A DNA stretch of 7,219 bases, taken from an uncultured Clostridium sp. GTDB lineage: Bacteria; Bacillota; Clostridia; Lachnospirales; Lachnospiraceae. The stretch covers positions 1 to 7,219 of the forward strand of contig CATWBR010000229.1 of assembly GCA_958349075.1 (NCBI GenBank), given 5' to 3'. The position numbers and the translations under genes were made by a program. Position 1 is the first letter of the stretch; the number at the start of each line of letters is the position of its first letter. This document shows positions 1 through 6,537 of this stretch, in pieces. The notes beneath the pieces are model-generated. The model was not told the origin of the DNA and ran no database searches. It worked only from the letters and a program-made list of their open reading frames with translations.

Positions 1-60
1 TGCGTATTAGACAGAATACAGTCGAACAACAACGGAGAAAAGAGTGAAAACCGAGGGTAA
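1..60 (+). other. Possible 3' end of an upstream reading frame
   Basis: The first forward frame is open from the window edge for 19 codons and stops at TAA 58-60, ending in a polar tail (about NNNGEKSENRG). It could be the C-terminus of a gene that starts outside the window. A stretch this short can also be open by chance, and no terminator hairpin is visible after it. Nothing about function can be said. Confidence 0.2.
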
Positions 61-83
61 ATGAAAAAAATGGTAAAACTCCA

Positions 84-112
84 TTGACAAGGATAGTTAT
101 AAATGATATAAA
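84..112 (+). promoter_or_regulatory. Sigma-A promoter of the transporter/amidohydrolase operon
   Basis: A perfect -35 box TTGACA (84-89) is followed by a 17-nt spacer and a TATAAA -10 box (107-112). The -10 is preceded by TG at 104-105, which makes it an extended -10 element. Transcription should begin near 118-120, leaving a leader of about 65-70 nt before the first gene. A promoter this strong would be expected to be held down by a repressor if the operon is inducible, which makes the inverted repeat directly downstream interesting. Confidence 0.75.
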
Positions 113-122
113 TAAAAATAAA

Positions 123-149
123 TTAGGACACAAAATAAATAAGTCCTAA
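123..149 (+). promoter_or_regulatory. Perfect inverted repeat at the operon start site (candidate operator)
   Basis: TTAGGAC (123-129) and GTCCTAA (143-149) are exact reverse complements separated by 13 nt. Their centres are 20 bp apart, close to two helical turns, which suits a dimeric DNA-binding protein. The element begins only a few bases after the predicted transcription start, a usual place for a repressor operator. As RNA it could form a 7-bp stem with a 13-nt A-rich loop, but no U-tract follows, so it is not a terminator. Who binds it is not known; the regulator encoded at 4344-5648 is the obvious candidate. Confidence 0.45.
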
Positions 150-172
150 AATGGGCGCCTGATAAAAAGAAT

Positions 173-178
173 AAGGAG
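173..178 (+). promoter_or_regulatory. Ribosome binding site that decides the transporter start
   Basis: AAGGAG at 173-178 lies only 3 nt before the ATG at 182 but 9 nt before the in-frame ATG at 188. The second ATG has normal spacing and is therefore the more likely start, which shortens the protein by two residues (MK). Confidence 0.6.
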
Positions 179-187
179 ATAATGAAA

Positions 188-1579
188 ATGACAAATGCAT
201 TATTGACAGAATTGCTGCAGAGCATGGCACTGCTGGGAGTTTTTCTATTACTCGGGGTTTTTATCAGGGCAAAATTGAAGATATTTCAAAAAACCTTTAT
301 TCCGTCGTCGGTCATCGGAGGTTTTTTACTTCTGGTTTTGGGGCCTCAGGTGTTGAATGTCCTGCCTGTTCCGGAGGACTGGTTTTCCATCTACTCACTT
401 TTACCCGGGATTCTCATTGTTCCCGTCGTGGCTTCGGTTCCTTTGGGACTGACAATCGGAGGCGGAGAGAAAGATGGTGTGAATGCCGGAATTTTAAAGA
501 ATGTGTTTCCTTTAATCGGGATTGGACTCGGAGCCTCCATGCTTCAGTTTGCAGTGGGATTTGCTACGCATGTCCTTTTCAGCGGAGAGAGCTTATACGA
601 GGTATTCGGAATTGAGCTTTCCATTGGCTTTGTTGGGGGCCATGGTACGGCCGGAACGCTGGGAAATATGCTTTCCGAACTGAATCTTCCCTACTGGCAG
701 ACTTCCCAGGGCGTGGCCACAACTACAGCCACCTTTGGTATTGTCGGAGGAATCCTGATTGGTATTATGATGATTAACTGGGCGGCCCGTCATGGACAGA
801 CAGCCGTTTTGAAAAAACCGGCCGACATTCCTGAGCCGATTCGCGTTGGCTTTGAGAAAGATATTAAAAAGCAGGCCTCTGTGGGACGTGAGACAACAAT
901 GTCGTCCTCGATTGACACCCTGGCTTTCCATGCGGCGCTGATTTTTGTGGCCTGCGGTCTGGCTTATCTTCTCCTGATGGGGGCAAAGAAATACCAGATT
1001 CCGGTTCTGTCAAGCATTTCAGTATGGGCTTACGCCATGATTGTGATGTTTGTCATCTGGGGTATCATGAGTAAATTAAAGCTGTCCTATCTGGTGGACG
1101 AGAAGATTAAGAGTAAGGTTTCCAGTTCTTTTACGGAATTCGCGGTAATCGCGGCAATTGCCAGTCTGCCAATCAAAGCGGTTGCGGCATACATAGTTCC
1201 CATTATGGTGATGGTTATCATCGGATACATTGTGACAAGCGTTGTTCTTTTCTTTTTCTGCAAGAGGCTGCTGAAGGGGTACTGGTTTGAGCAGATGGTG
1301 GCTACTTTGGGTATGAGTACGGGTGTATTCCTCACGGGCGTACTGCTTCTGAGAATTTGTGACCCGAATCTGGAAAGTCCGGCCCTGGCTAATTATTCAC
1401 TGTCCTATACGGTGACCAGCGTAATCTATTTTGCCATGCTGAATCTGTTTATTGTGCTTCCGATGAGTTACGGCGCAGGAGTTACGGCTCTGGCGGCCCT
1501 GGCGCTGGGAATTGCCGCATTGATATTTTCCGTCATCACCAGCCGCCTGTCATTTGGTTCAGCCTTTAAGGGAAATTAA
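188..1579 (+). CDS. GltS-family (sodium:glutamate symporter-like) membrane carrier
   Basis: A 463-residue, highly hydrophobic inner-membrane protein with about ten or more membrane segments in two halves joined by a charged cytoplasmic loop at about 200-243. Family marks (numbered from 188) are PSSVIGG (39-45), a GGHGT re-entrant-loop motif (150-154) and ATFGIVGG (181-188), matching GGHGT and ATFGLVLGG of E. coli GltS. The second repeat has a GMSTGVFLTG segment (about 376-385) where E. coli GltS has GFGLGATP. It is longer than E. coli GltS (about 400 aa). The family couples Na+ to uptake of glutamate or related acids. Here the gene is first in an operon with two M20 amidohydrolases (47 nt to the next gene, no terminator), which suggests it imports their substrate, perhaps an N-acyl-glutamate, rather than free glutamate. 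The family call is secure; the substrate is inferred. An in-frame ATG at 182 is the alternative start. Confidence 0.85.
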   Translation: MTNALLTELLQSMALLGVFLLLGVFIRAKLKIFQKTFIPSSVIGGFLLLVLGPQVLNVLPVPEDWFSIYSLLPGILIVPVVASVPLGLTIGGGEKDGVNAGILKNVFPLIGIGLGASMLQFAVGFATHVLFSGESLYEVFGIELSIGFVGGHGTAGTLGNMLSELNLPYWQTSQGVATTTATFGIVGGILIGIMMINWAARHGQTAVLKKPADIPEPIRVGFEKDIKKQASVGRETTMSSSIDTLAFHAALIFVACGLAYLLLMGAKKYQIPVLSSISVWAYAMIVMFVIWGIMSKLKLSYLVDEKIKSKVSSSFTEFAVIAAIASLPIKAVAAYIVPIMVMVIIGYIVTSVVLFFFCKRLLKGYWFEQMVATLGMSTGVFLTGVLLLRICDPNLESPALANYSLSYTVTSVIYFAMLNLFIVLPMSYGAGVTALAALALGIAALIFSVITSRLSFGSAFKGN

Positions 1580-1626
1580 TCAATCAAAAAAGATACGTTA
1601 TACCGAAAGAAAGGTGAAGTGATACG

Positions 1627-3054
1627 GTGAAGAATTACGAAGATTTGCTGACAGAGTTAAATGCCTGTATCTGGGATTATGCGGAACTTAAATTTGGAGA
1701 ATACCGCTCGGCACAGCTCCTCGAAAAGCGGCTGGAGGAAAACGGATTTGAGGTTAAAAGCGGTGTGGCGGGGATGGAAACGGCATTTACCGCCACGGCC
1801 GGTTCCGGTTCCCCTGTGATTGGAATACTGGCGGAGTATGATGCGCTGTCGGGGCTGAGCCAGGAGGCAGGGAAGGCCGTTAAAAAGCCGCGCAGCGGGA
1901 CGGACAACGGCCATGGCTGCGGACACTGCCTTCTGGGGGCGGCCTCAGTGGGAGCGGCTCTGATGGTGAAGGATTATCTGGATGAGAATAAGAAAAGCGG
2001 AACCGTGGTGCTGGCCGGATGCCCGGCCGAGGAGGGCGGTTCCGGAAAAGCCTACATGGCCAGGACCGGTATTTTTGACCGCCTTGATATCGCCCTGACC
2101 TGGCATCCGGGCGGAGGCCATGCGGTGCTGACGGGTTCCCTTCAGGCCAACTGCCAGGCGTATTTCCGGTTTAAGGGAGTGTCGTCCCACGCGGCCGGCG
2201 CACCCCATCTGGGAAGGAGCGCTCTGGACGCGGTGGAGCTGATGGATGTCGGAGTCAATTATATGCGGGAACATATGGAACCCGTGGATCGGATTCATTA
2301 CGCTATTACAGATACCGGCGGAAGCTCGCCGAATGTGGTTCAAAATCACGCCGAGGTGCTCTATCTGATCCGTTCCGAAGATACGGAGAAGGTCAGTAAA
2401 CTTTATGAGCGGGTATGTAAAATTGCCCGTGGAGCGGCCATGATGACGGAGACCGAGGTGGAAGTTATATTTGATAAGGCGTGCTCTAATACCGTTTCAA
2501 ATGAGGTACTTGAGCAATTGCTCTACGAAAGCATGGAGCGGGTTCCGCTTCCCGACTATTCGGAGGACGAGTTAAAGTTTGCAGCAGAGATGAAAAAGAC
2601 GATTACCGACAGGGACATCGGCAGCGACCTGTCCATCGGTTTTGCGGAAGGCAGGGAAAAACGAGAGTTGGAGGCCAGATACAGGGATCTTGTAATGAGC
2701 GACTTTATCGTACCTCACCGTCACCGTGAGATTTTGGTTGCTGGCTCCTCGGATGTGGGAGATGTAAGCCACACGGTTCCCACGGCCCAGTTTATCGGAG
2801 GCTGCTTTGTGCCGGGAACCCCGGCGCATTCCTGGCAGATGGTTTCCCAGAGCAGAAGCGGACTTGCCGTCAAGGGAATGCTTTATGCCGCCCGGGTTCT
2901 GGCCGACGCATCCATACGCGTCATTGAGGAGCCCAGGATAGCCGAATCGGCCGGAGAAGAATTTAAGACAGTCACAGGGGGAATGCCGTATTGCTGCCCG
3001 ATTCCGCCCGATGTACTGCCAAACATGAATGCAGGTTTAAAAACGGCGGAATAG
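1627..3054 (+). CDS. abgB: M20 amidohydrolase, AbgB type (p-aminobenzoyl-glutamate hydrolase subunit B-like)
   Basis: A 475-residue cytoplasmic metallopeptidase, close to the length of E. coli AbgB (about 481 aa) and collinear with it by eye. Shared marks in order: LAEYDALSGLSQ (68-79), GHGCGH (95-100), PAEEGGSGK (133-141), TWHPGGG (158-164), HAAGAPHLGRSALDAV (188-203), SPNVVQ (234-239), MTETEVE (273-279), SSDVGDVS (374-381), GTPAHSWQ (397-404) and a YCCPIP tail (455-460). Likely metal-site residues are C98, H100, E135/E136, H160 and H401. AbgB pairs with AbgA in E. coli to split p-aminobenzoyl-glutamate, a folate breakdown product, into p-aminobenzoate and glutamate. The start codon is GTG, with AAGGTGA 9 nt upstream. 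Residue 101 is Cys in GHGCGHC where E. coli AbgB has Asn. Other members of this subfamily act on other N-acyl or dipeptide amides, so the exact substrate is open. Confidence 0.85.
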   Translation: MKNYEDLLTELNACIWDYAELKFGEYRSAQLLEKRLEENGFEVKSGVAGMETAFTATAGSGSPVIGILAEYDALSGLSQEAGKAVKKPRSGTDNGHGCGHCLLGAASVGAALMVKDYLDENKKSGTVVLAGCPAEEGGSGKAYMARTGIFDRLDIALTWHPGGGHAVLTGSLQANCQAYFRFKGVSSHAAGAPHLGRSALDAVELMDVGVNYMREHMEPVDRIHYAITDTGGSSPNVVQNHAEVLYLIRSEDTEKVSKLYERVCKIARGAAMMTETEVEVIFDKACSNTVSNEVLEQLLYESMERVPLPDYSEDELKFAAEMKKTITDRDIGSDLSIGFAEGREKRELEARYRDLVMSDFIVPHRHREILVAGSSDVGDVSHTVPTAQFIGGCFVPGTPAHSWQMVSQSRSGLAVKGMLYAARVLADASIRVIEEPRIAESAGEEFKTVTGGMPYCCPIPPDVLPNMNAGLKTAE

Positions 3055-3091
3055 GCCTTAGACTGCGCCGGACGGCACAGAAAAAAGAATC

Positions 3092-3097
3092 AGGAGG
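3092..3097 (+). promoter_or_regulatory. Ribosome binding site of the second amidohydrolase
   Basis: A perfect AGGAGG lies 12 nt before the ATG at 3110, which is wide spacing. A nearer ATG at 3100 is only 2 nt away and in a different frame that stops after about 40 codons, so it is not the start of this gene. No in-frame start gives better spacing. Confidence 0.55.
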
Positions 3098-3109
3098 ATA
3101 TGGGAAAAC

Positions 3110-4279
3110 ATGATAATAGAATCAGCCAGGAGGATTCAGCCGCATCTTGTGATGCTCAGAAAGGAATTTCACCGCTGCCCCGAGATATCCGGTCACGAGA
3201 CCGGGACTGCGCAGATGATTAGGAGAGAGCTTGAAGAAATAGGCGGTTATGAACTTCACACCGGTATAGGAGGATGCGGAATCACCGCATCCCTTCGGGG
3301 AGGAAAACCGGGGAAAACAGTGGCGCTGAGGGCGGATATGGATGCTTTGCAGGTCACGGAGGAGACAGGGCTTTCCTTCAGTTCAAAAACCCCGGGAGTT
3401 ATGCACGCCTGCGGCCATGATAATCATATTACGATGCTGCTTGGAGCGGCACGCCTTCTGGCTGAGAGAAAGGAAGAACTGGCCGGTTCGGTACGCCTTA
3501 TTTTCCAGCCTTCGGAGGAGATGTCCCCGCATGGAGGTTCCAGGGACATGATAGCAGGCGGGGCGATGGAAGGTGTGGATGCCGTGTTCGGCATGCACGT
3601 ATGGCCGGAACTGCCCCTGGGCTGCATCGGTGTGAAGGCGGGCCCCCTCATGGCGGCATCGGACCATTTTACCGTGAAAATTAAAGGCTGTCTGAGCCAT
3701 GCGGCCCGCCCCAATGAAGGTGTAGACGCCCTGGTTGCCGGTTCCCAGTTTGTGACGGCGGTTCAGACGATTGTAAGCCGGAATGCGGATCCCATGAAAT
3801 CCATGGTCATTACAATTGGAAAATTCGAAGCCGGCACCCGTTATAATATTGTGGCGGGAGAATGTGTGTTAGAAGGCACCTGCCGTACGTTTGCGGCCGA
3901 TATGAGGGATTTGGCGGAGAAAAGGCTCAATGAAATTTTACAGGGTGTCTGCCTGCTTTCAGGGTGTACGGGGATGCTGGACTACGAGCGGGGATATAAT
4001 GCGGTCATCAATGATCCTTCCATGGCGGAATACATGAAAAAAACGGCCTCAGAACTCTTTGGGCCCCAAAAGGCGGTTTCGGTAGAACCGGCCATGACGG
4101 CCGAGGATTTCTCCTTTTATCTGGCGGAGAAGCCGGGCGCTTTTGCCTGGATAGGGACGACCAAGGAAGGAGAGAATGCCTGGCCTTTACACAGCAGCCG
4201 CTATAGTCCCAATGAAGAGGTGCTGTGGAGAGGAGCGGCCCTGCTGACCGGTCTTGTCATGTACTTTGAAGGGAAATAA
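3110..4279 (+). CDS. M20 amidohydrolase, hippurate / N-acyl-L-amino-acid hydrolase type
   Basis: A 389-residue cytoplasmic metalloenzyme with the typical length and motif order of the HipO / IAA-amino-acid hydrolase-like branch: FHRCPEISGHE (20-30), RADMDALQVTEETGL (74-88), MHACGHDNH (98-106), FQPSEE (132-137), GMHVWP (161-166), LSHAARPNEGVDA (195-207), GTRYNIVAG (242-250) and PLHSSRYSPNEE (359-370). Predicted metal-site residues are C101, H103, E137, H163 and H361, with E136 as the catalytic base. It cleaves the amide between an acyl group and an amino acid. The dimerisation (lid) domain lies at about 185-295. It sits 55 nt after the AbgB-like gene in the position of a partner subunit, but it lacks the long N-terminal insertion of E. 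coli AbgA (436 aa), so it is not a clear AbgA. It carries GHDNH instead of the commoner GHDGH. It could form a heteromer with AbgB or act as a separate hydrolase; the sequence does not decide. Confidence 0.85.
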   Translation: MIIESARRIQPHLVMLRKEFHRCPEISGHETGTAQMIRRELEEIGGYELHTGIGGCGITASLRGGKPGKTVALRADMDALQVTEETGLSFSSKTPGVMHACGHDNHITMLLGAARLLAERKEELAGSVRLIFQPSEEMSPHGGSRDMIAGGAMEGVDAVFGMHVWPELPLGCIGVKAGPLMAASDHFTVKIKGCLSHAARPNEGVDALVAGSQFVTAVQTIVSRNADPMKSMVITIGKFEAGTRYNIVAGECVLEGTCRTFAADMRDLAEKRLNEILQGVCLLSGCTGMLDYERGYNAVINDPSMAEYMKKTASELFGPQKAVSVEPAMTAEDFSFYLAEKPGAFAWIGTTKEGENAWPLHSSRYSPNEEVLWRGAALLTGLVMYFEGK

Positions 4280-4284
4280 AGAGG

Positions 4285-4336
4285 AAAAGAACTGCCGTGC
4301 GGGAGGATAACAGCTCCCCATACAGGCAGTTCTTTT
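4285..4336. terminator. Bidirectional rho-independent terminator between convergent genes
   Basis: AAAAGAACTGCC (4285-4296) is fully complementary to GGCAGTTCTTTT (4325-4336), and an inner GGGAG (4301-4305) pairs with CTCCC (4314-4318) around an 8-nt loop. The stem has an A-run on the left and a T-run on the right, so it can end transcription both of the plus-strand operon (stop codon at 4279) and of the minus-strand regulator (stop codon at 4344-4346). Confidence 0.85.
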
Positions 4337-4343
4337 ATGCAGT

Positions 4344-5648
4344 TTAAAAGAAAAGCATATACCAGTTCTGTTCCTCAAACTGATAGGTCTTATTGGGCCG
4401 TCCCTTTTCCTGGGCGCCGTCCAGATAGATCTCGGAAATCAGTTCGCAGGAGCAGAGCTTTTGTATAATCCGGTTGCAGCTTCTGGGGGTGATGTTCAGC
4501 CATTGGGCCAGAAGGGCGGAGGTTATAATCTGCTTGGGATTCTTTGTGAAAAGGCCGATGATTTTATAGAGGTTGGCCTCATTAATCCCCTGTTCCCTGG
4601 AAAAATCCAGTACTTTTTCATTGTCATAGCTGAAGCGGAGCGTGTTGCTGACCGAGAGGGGGCCGATGAGGTGCTTCTGTTCATCTAACAGAAATCCGTC
4701 GTTTTTCTTATAATGAACGGCCTCCTCCAGAGCGTGTTCCGCCTGTTCCTGGCTTTGCTCATACGCGGTGGAAATACCGGCCCCCAGCCGGAATTCAATC
4801 TCTTCCTTCTCCATCAGATACCCGATCAGCGTGCGAAGACGGCGGAGGAACTGTGGAATATCTTCCAGCTCTGAGCTTAGTTGGAAATAGGTGATATTGG
4901 ACTGGATGGAAAAGTTCAGCCCCTGTTCCTTGCGGAAATCTACAAGATATTTATACAGGGTGACCTTTTTATACTCGATCTCGTCGCCGGGCAGGGAGTT
5001 ATCGTAAACCAGCCGTATCAGAATGCAGGTCTTATATAAAGTAGTGTTTAACTGAAGTTTGGCCAGATGGACGGCGTTCCGTATGGACTCGGCGATGGTG
5101 TTGTCGTCGGGGAAAATATAGAGATAGGGTATTTTTGCCTCGTCATACAGGGGAAGAGAGTTGGTGGAACGGACAAAAACCATATCAATTTTCTTTTCAT
5201 CCCACAGTTCTTTGGCGGTATTAAAAAGAATATCATAGTTCAGTTCATCGGAAGTGGAACAATAAGGCATCAGCTCCGGCCTCAGATATTTATTCAAATC
5301 CAGATAATTATTGCTGGGCAGCAGGAAATCACAGTAAATCCGGTTCAGCGGAATATCCGGGTGGGTCAGGACAAAGTCCAGGGCTATGGCCAGGAAATGC
5401 TTTGTCTCATAGGAAACAAAGGTGCAGGGCTTCTTTATCTTCTCTATATTCGTAAGCTGGTAGTAACCGAATTCCCCGCTGCAGAAAATAACGTCGCAAC
5501 TGTCCTTGCACTGGCGGTAAATTGTCTCAATCTCCTCCAGGGAATGATATACATATTTATGGAAGATACAGCCAAAATTATTTTGTGCAATCACCCGGTT
5601 GATCGCCTGCAGAGAAACCTCGGGGCTGATAATACTGATTGTAATCAT
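4344..5648 (-). CDS. Probable transcription factor: PrpR_N-like sensor, degenerate GGDEF-like region, winged helix
   Basis: A 434-residue soluble protein with no signal or membrane segment. Residues 1-200 resemble the PrpR_N sensor fold: DVIFCSGEFGYYQL (52-65), and a second lobe with KIDMVFVRSTNSLPLYDEA (153-171) leading to PYLYIFPDDNTIAESIRNAV (174-193). Residues about 205-325 resemble a GGDEF/nucleotide-cyclase fold in its C-terminal part (RLGAGIS at 287-293, then AEHALEEAVHYKKNDG at 303-318), but no GG(D/E)EF signature is present, so cyclase activity is unlikely. Residues about 345-434 form a winged helix, with a helix-turn-helix near 376-398 and a GRPNKTYQF wing (416-424). The start is supported by GGAG 6 nt upstream. 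It converges on the amidohydrolase operon across a shared terminator and is the natural candidate for its regulator, sensing an acyl-amino acid or product. I do not recognise a named family; the domain calls are by eye and moderately sure. Confidence 0.7.
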   Translation of the reverse strand: MITISIISPEVSLQAINRVIAQNNFGCIFHKYVYHSLEEIETIYRQCKDSCDVIFCSGEFGYYQLTNIEKIKKPCTFVSYETKHFLAIALDFVLTHPDIPLNRIYCDFLLPSNNYLDLNKYLRPELMPYCSTSDELNYDILFNTAKELWDEKKIDMVFVRSTNSLPLYDEAKIPYLYIFPDDNTIAESIRNAVHLAKLQLNTTLYKTCILIRLVYDNSLPGDEIEYKKVTLYKYLVDFRKEQGLNFSIQSNITYFQLSSELEDIPQFLRRLRTLIGYLMEKEEIEFRLGAGISTAYEQSQEQAEHALEEAVHYKKNDGFLLDEQKHLIGPLSVSNTLRFSYDNEKVLDFSREQGINEANLYKIIGLFTKNPKQIITSALLAQWLNITPRSCNRIIQKLCSCELISEIYLDGAQEKGRPNKTYQFEEQNWYMLFF

Positions 5649-5845
5649 ATAGTTCTCCAGTTTTAAAATACTCTTTTATCGCGGTGACGGCCGGGTTATT
5701 AAACAAAGACGGTAAAAATAGCGTTTCCAAAATGACTGGCCGGTTATGCCGGATAAAAGGCAGCAAAATGCATATAGCTTAAGTGTACTATAAAAGCCGG
5801 TTTTTTGGAAGCTTCGGAAGAGGTGTTTGTCCGGGAAATTTACAG

Positions 5846-5874
5846 TTGCAGGGACAGGGGGAATGTATTAAAAT
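5846..5874 (+). promoter_or_regulatory. Weak candidate promoter upstream of niaR
   Basis: TTGCAG (5846-5851), a 17-nt spacer and TAAAAT (5869-5874). The -10 is good (5 of 6) but the -35 matches only 3 of 6. It competes with the TATAAT at 5954-5959 as the niaR promoter. Confidence 0.25.
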
Positions 5875-5907
5875 TACAGTGAAGCATACAAACGGGTGGG
5901 CAATCGG

Positions 5908-5955
5908 TAAAGTAGGATAAAAATCAGATATAAAGTAGGATAAAAATCAGATATA
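5908..5955 (+). repeat. Exact 23-bp tandem duplication upstream of niaR
   Basis: Two perfect copies (5908-5930 and 5931-5953) plus two further matching bases. Each unit carries the core AGTAGGATAA followed by ATCAGATA. A period of 23 bp places the two copies about two helical turns apart. The unit is not palindromic. The repeats end against a TATAAT -10 box (5954-5959), so they occupy the -35 region where an activator or repressor would bind. Confidence 0.85.
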
Positions 5956-5959
5956 TAAT
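5954..5959 (+). promoter_or_regulatory. TATAAT -10 box for niaR, with no good -35
   Basis: This is a perfect -10 hexamer 29 nt before the niaR start codon. The position 17 bp upstream (5931-5936, TAAAGT) is a poor -35 and lies inside the second tandem repeat copy. The promoter may be weak or depend on a bound activator. Confidence 0.4.
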
Positions 5960-5987
5960 AAAAACCGGATAAAGGAGGGGAGCGGCA

Positions 5988-6527
5988 ATGGAAAACGGAT
6001 TGACCGGGGCAAAGAGACGGGAGATAATGATAAACATGATGAGACAGGCGGAATATCCGCTGTCGGGAACGGCCCTGGGAAAGGCTACCGGCGTCAGCCG
6101 CCAGGTCGTGGTACAGGATATTGCCCTGCTCCGCACGGAGGGCTGTCCGATTGTCGCAACAGCGCGCGGCTACATCTTAAATGAAGAGAAGCAGATTGTG
6201 CGTCTGTTTAAGGTCTGCCACGGCAATGATGAGACGGAGGATGAATTAAAAACGATTGTTGATCTGGGCGGCTGTGTTCTGGACGTTATGATTAATCACC
6301 GCGTATATGGCAAGATGTCGGCTCCGCTGAACATCAAGAACCGCCGCGATATACAGAGATTTATGAACGACATTAAATCGGGCAAGTCATCGCCTCTTAT
6401 GAACGTGACTTCAGGCTACCATTTTCATCACGTATCGGCAGAACAGGAAGAGATATTGGATGAAATCGGGGAGGCTTTGCAGGAAAAACACTATTTGACG
6501 GAACTTATGCCATATGAAGAGATATAG
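5988..6527 (+). CDS. niaR: Niacin-responsive transcriptional repressor (HTH plus 3H domain)
   Basis: A 179-residue protein of the NiaR/YrxA family, which represses NAD synthesis and niacin uptake genes when nicotinic acid is present. Residues 8-65 form an HTH_11-type winged helix: a recognition helix around VSRQVVVQDIALLRTEG (36-52) and the wing ARGYILN (59-65). Residues about 72-175 are the 3H domain, with H78, H104 and the HFHH cluster (145-148). H78, E86, H145 and H147 fall where the Thermotoga maritima protein holds its metal ion, as I recall its structure. The start is fixed by AAAGGAGG 9 nt upstream. Length is normal for the family and all key residues are present. No NAD synthesis or niacin transporter gene is in this window, so its targets are probably elsewhere. 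A tandem repeat directly upstream may serve its control. Confidence 0.9.
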   Translation: MENGLTGAKRREIMINMMRQAEYPLSGTALGKATGVSRQVVVQDIALLRTEGCPIVATARGYILNEEKQIVRLFKVCHGNDETEDELKTIVDLGGCVLDVMINHRVYGKMSAPLNIKNRRDIQRFMNDIKSGKSSPLMNVTSGYHFHHVSAEQEEILDEIGEALQEKHYLTELMPYEEI

Positions 6528-6537
6528 GCGCGGTTTG

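Larger units (their letters stand above)
5649..5987. other. Divergent intergenic region between the regulator and niaR
   Basis: These 339 bp separate two divergent regulator genes and hold no convincing small gene. Contents seen: a GGAG ribosome site for the minus-strand gene (5655-5658); CCGG-centred motifs at 5689-5700, 5738-5752, 5796-5800 and 5965-5975; the imperfect palindrome TATAG-N10-CTATA (5773-5792); and a 23-bp tandem repeat (5908-5955). I found no confident promoter for the minus-strand gene. Confidence 0.6.

Noticed and set aside
1945..2349. 134-codon minus-strand open frame inside the AbgB-like gene
   Set aside because: It is antisense to a strongly conserved enzyme-coding region and is explained by codon bias in the GC-richer gene.
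3100..3222. ATG at 3100 as a small gene or alternative start before the second hydrolase
   Set aside because: It is only 2 nt from the AGGAGG site, in another frame from the hydrolase, and stops after about 40 codons with no recognisable motif.
5067..5666. 199-codon plus-strand open frame opposite the regulator
   Set aside because: It is antisense to the regulator, which has a good ribosome site, coherent domains and its own terminator. The antisense product has a low-complexity, unfamiliar composition.
5828..5856. TGTCC-N19-GGACA inverted repeat upstream of niaR
   Set aside because: The half-sites are only 5 bp, and their orientation is opposite to the GGAC/GTCC repeat at the operon promoter. 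Chance is likely.
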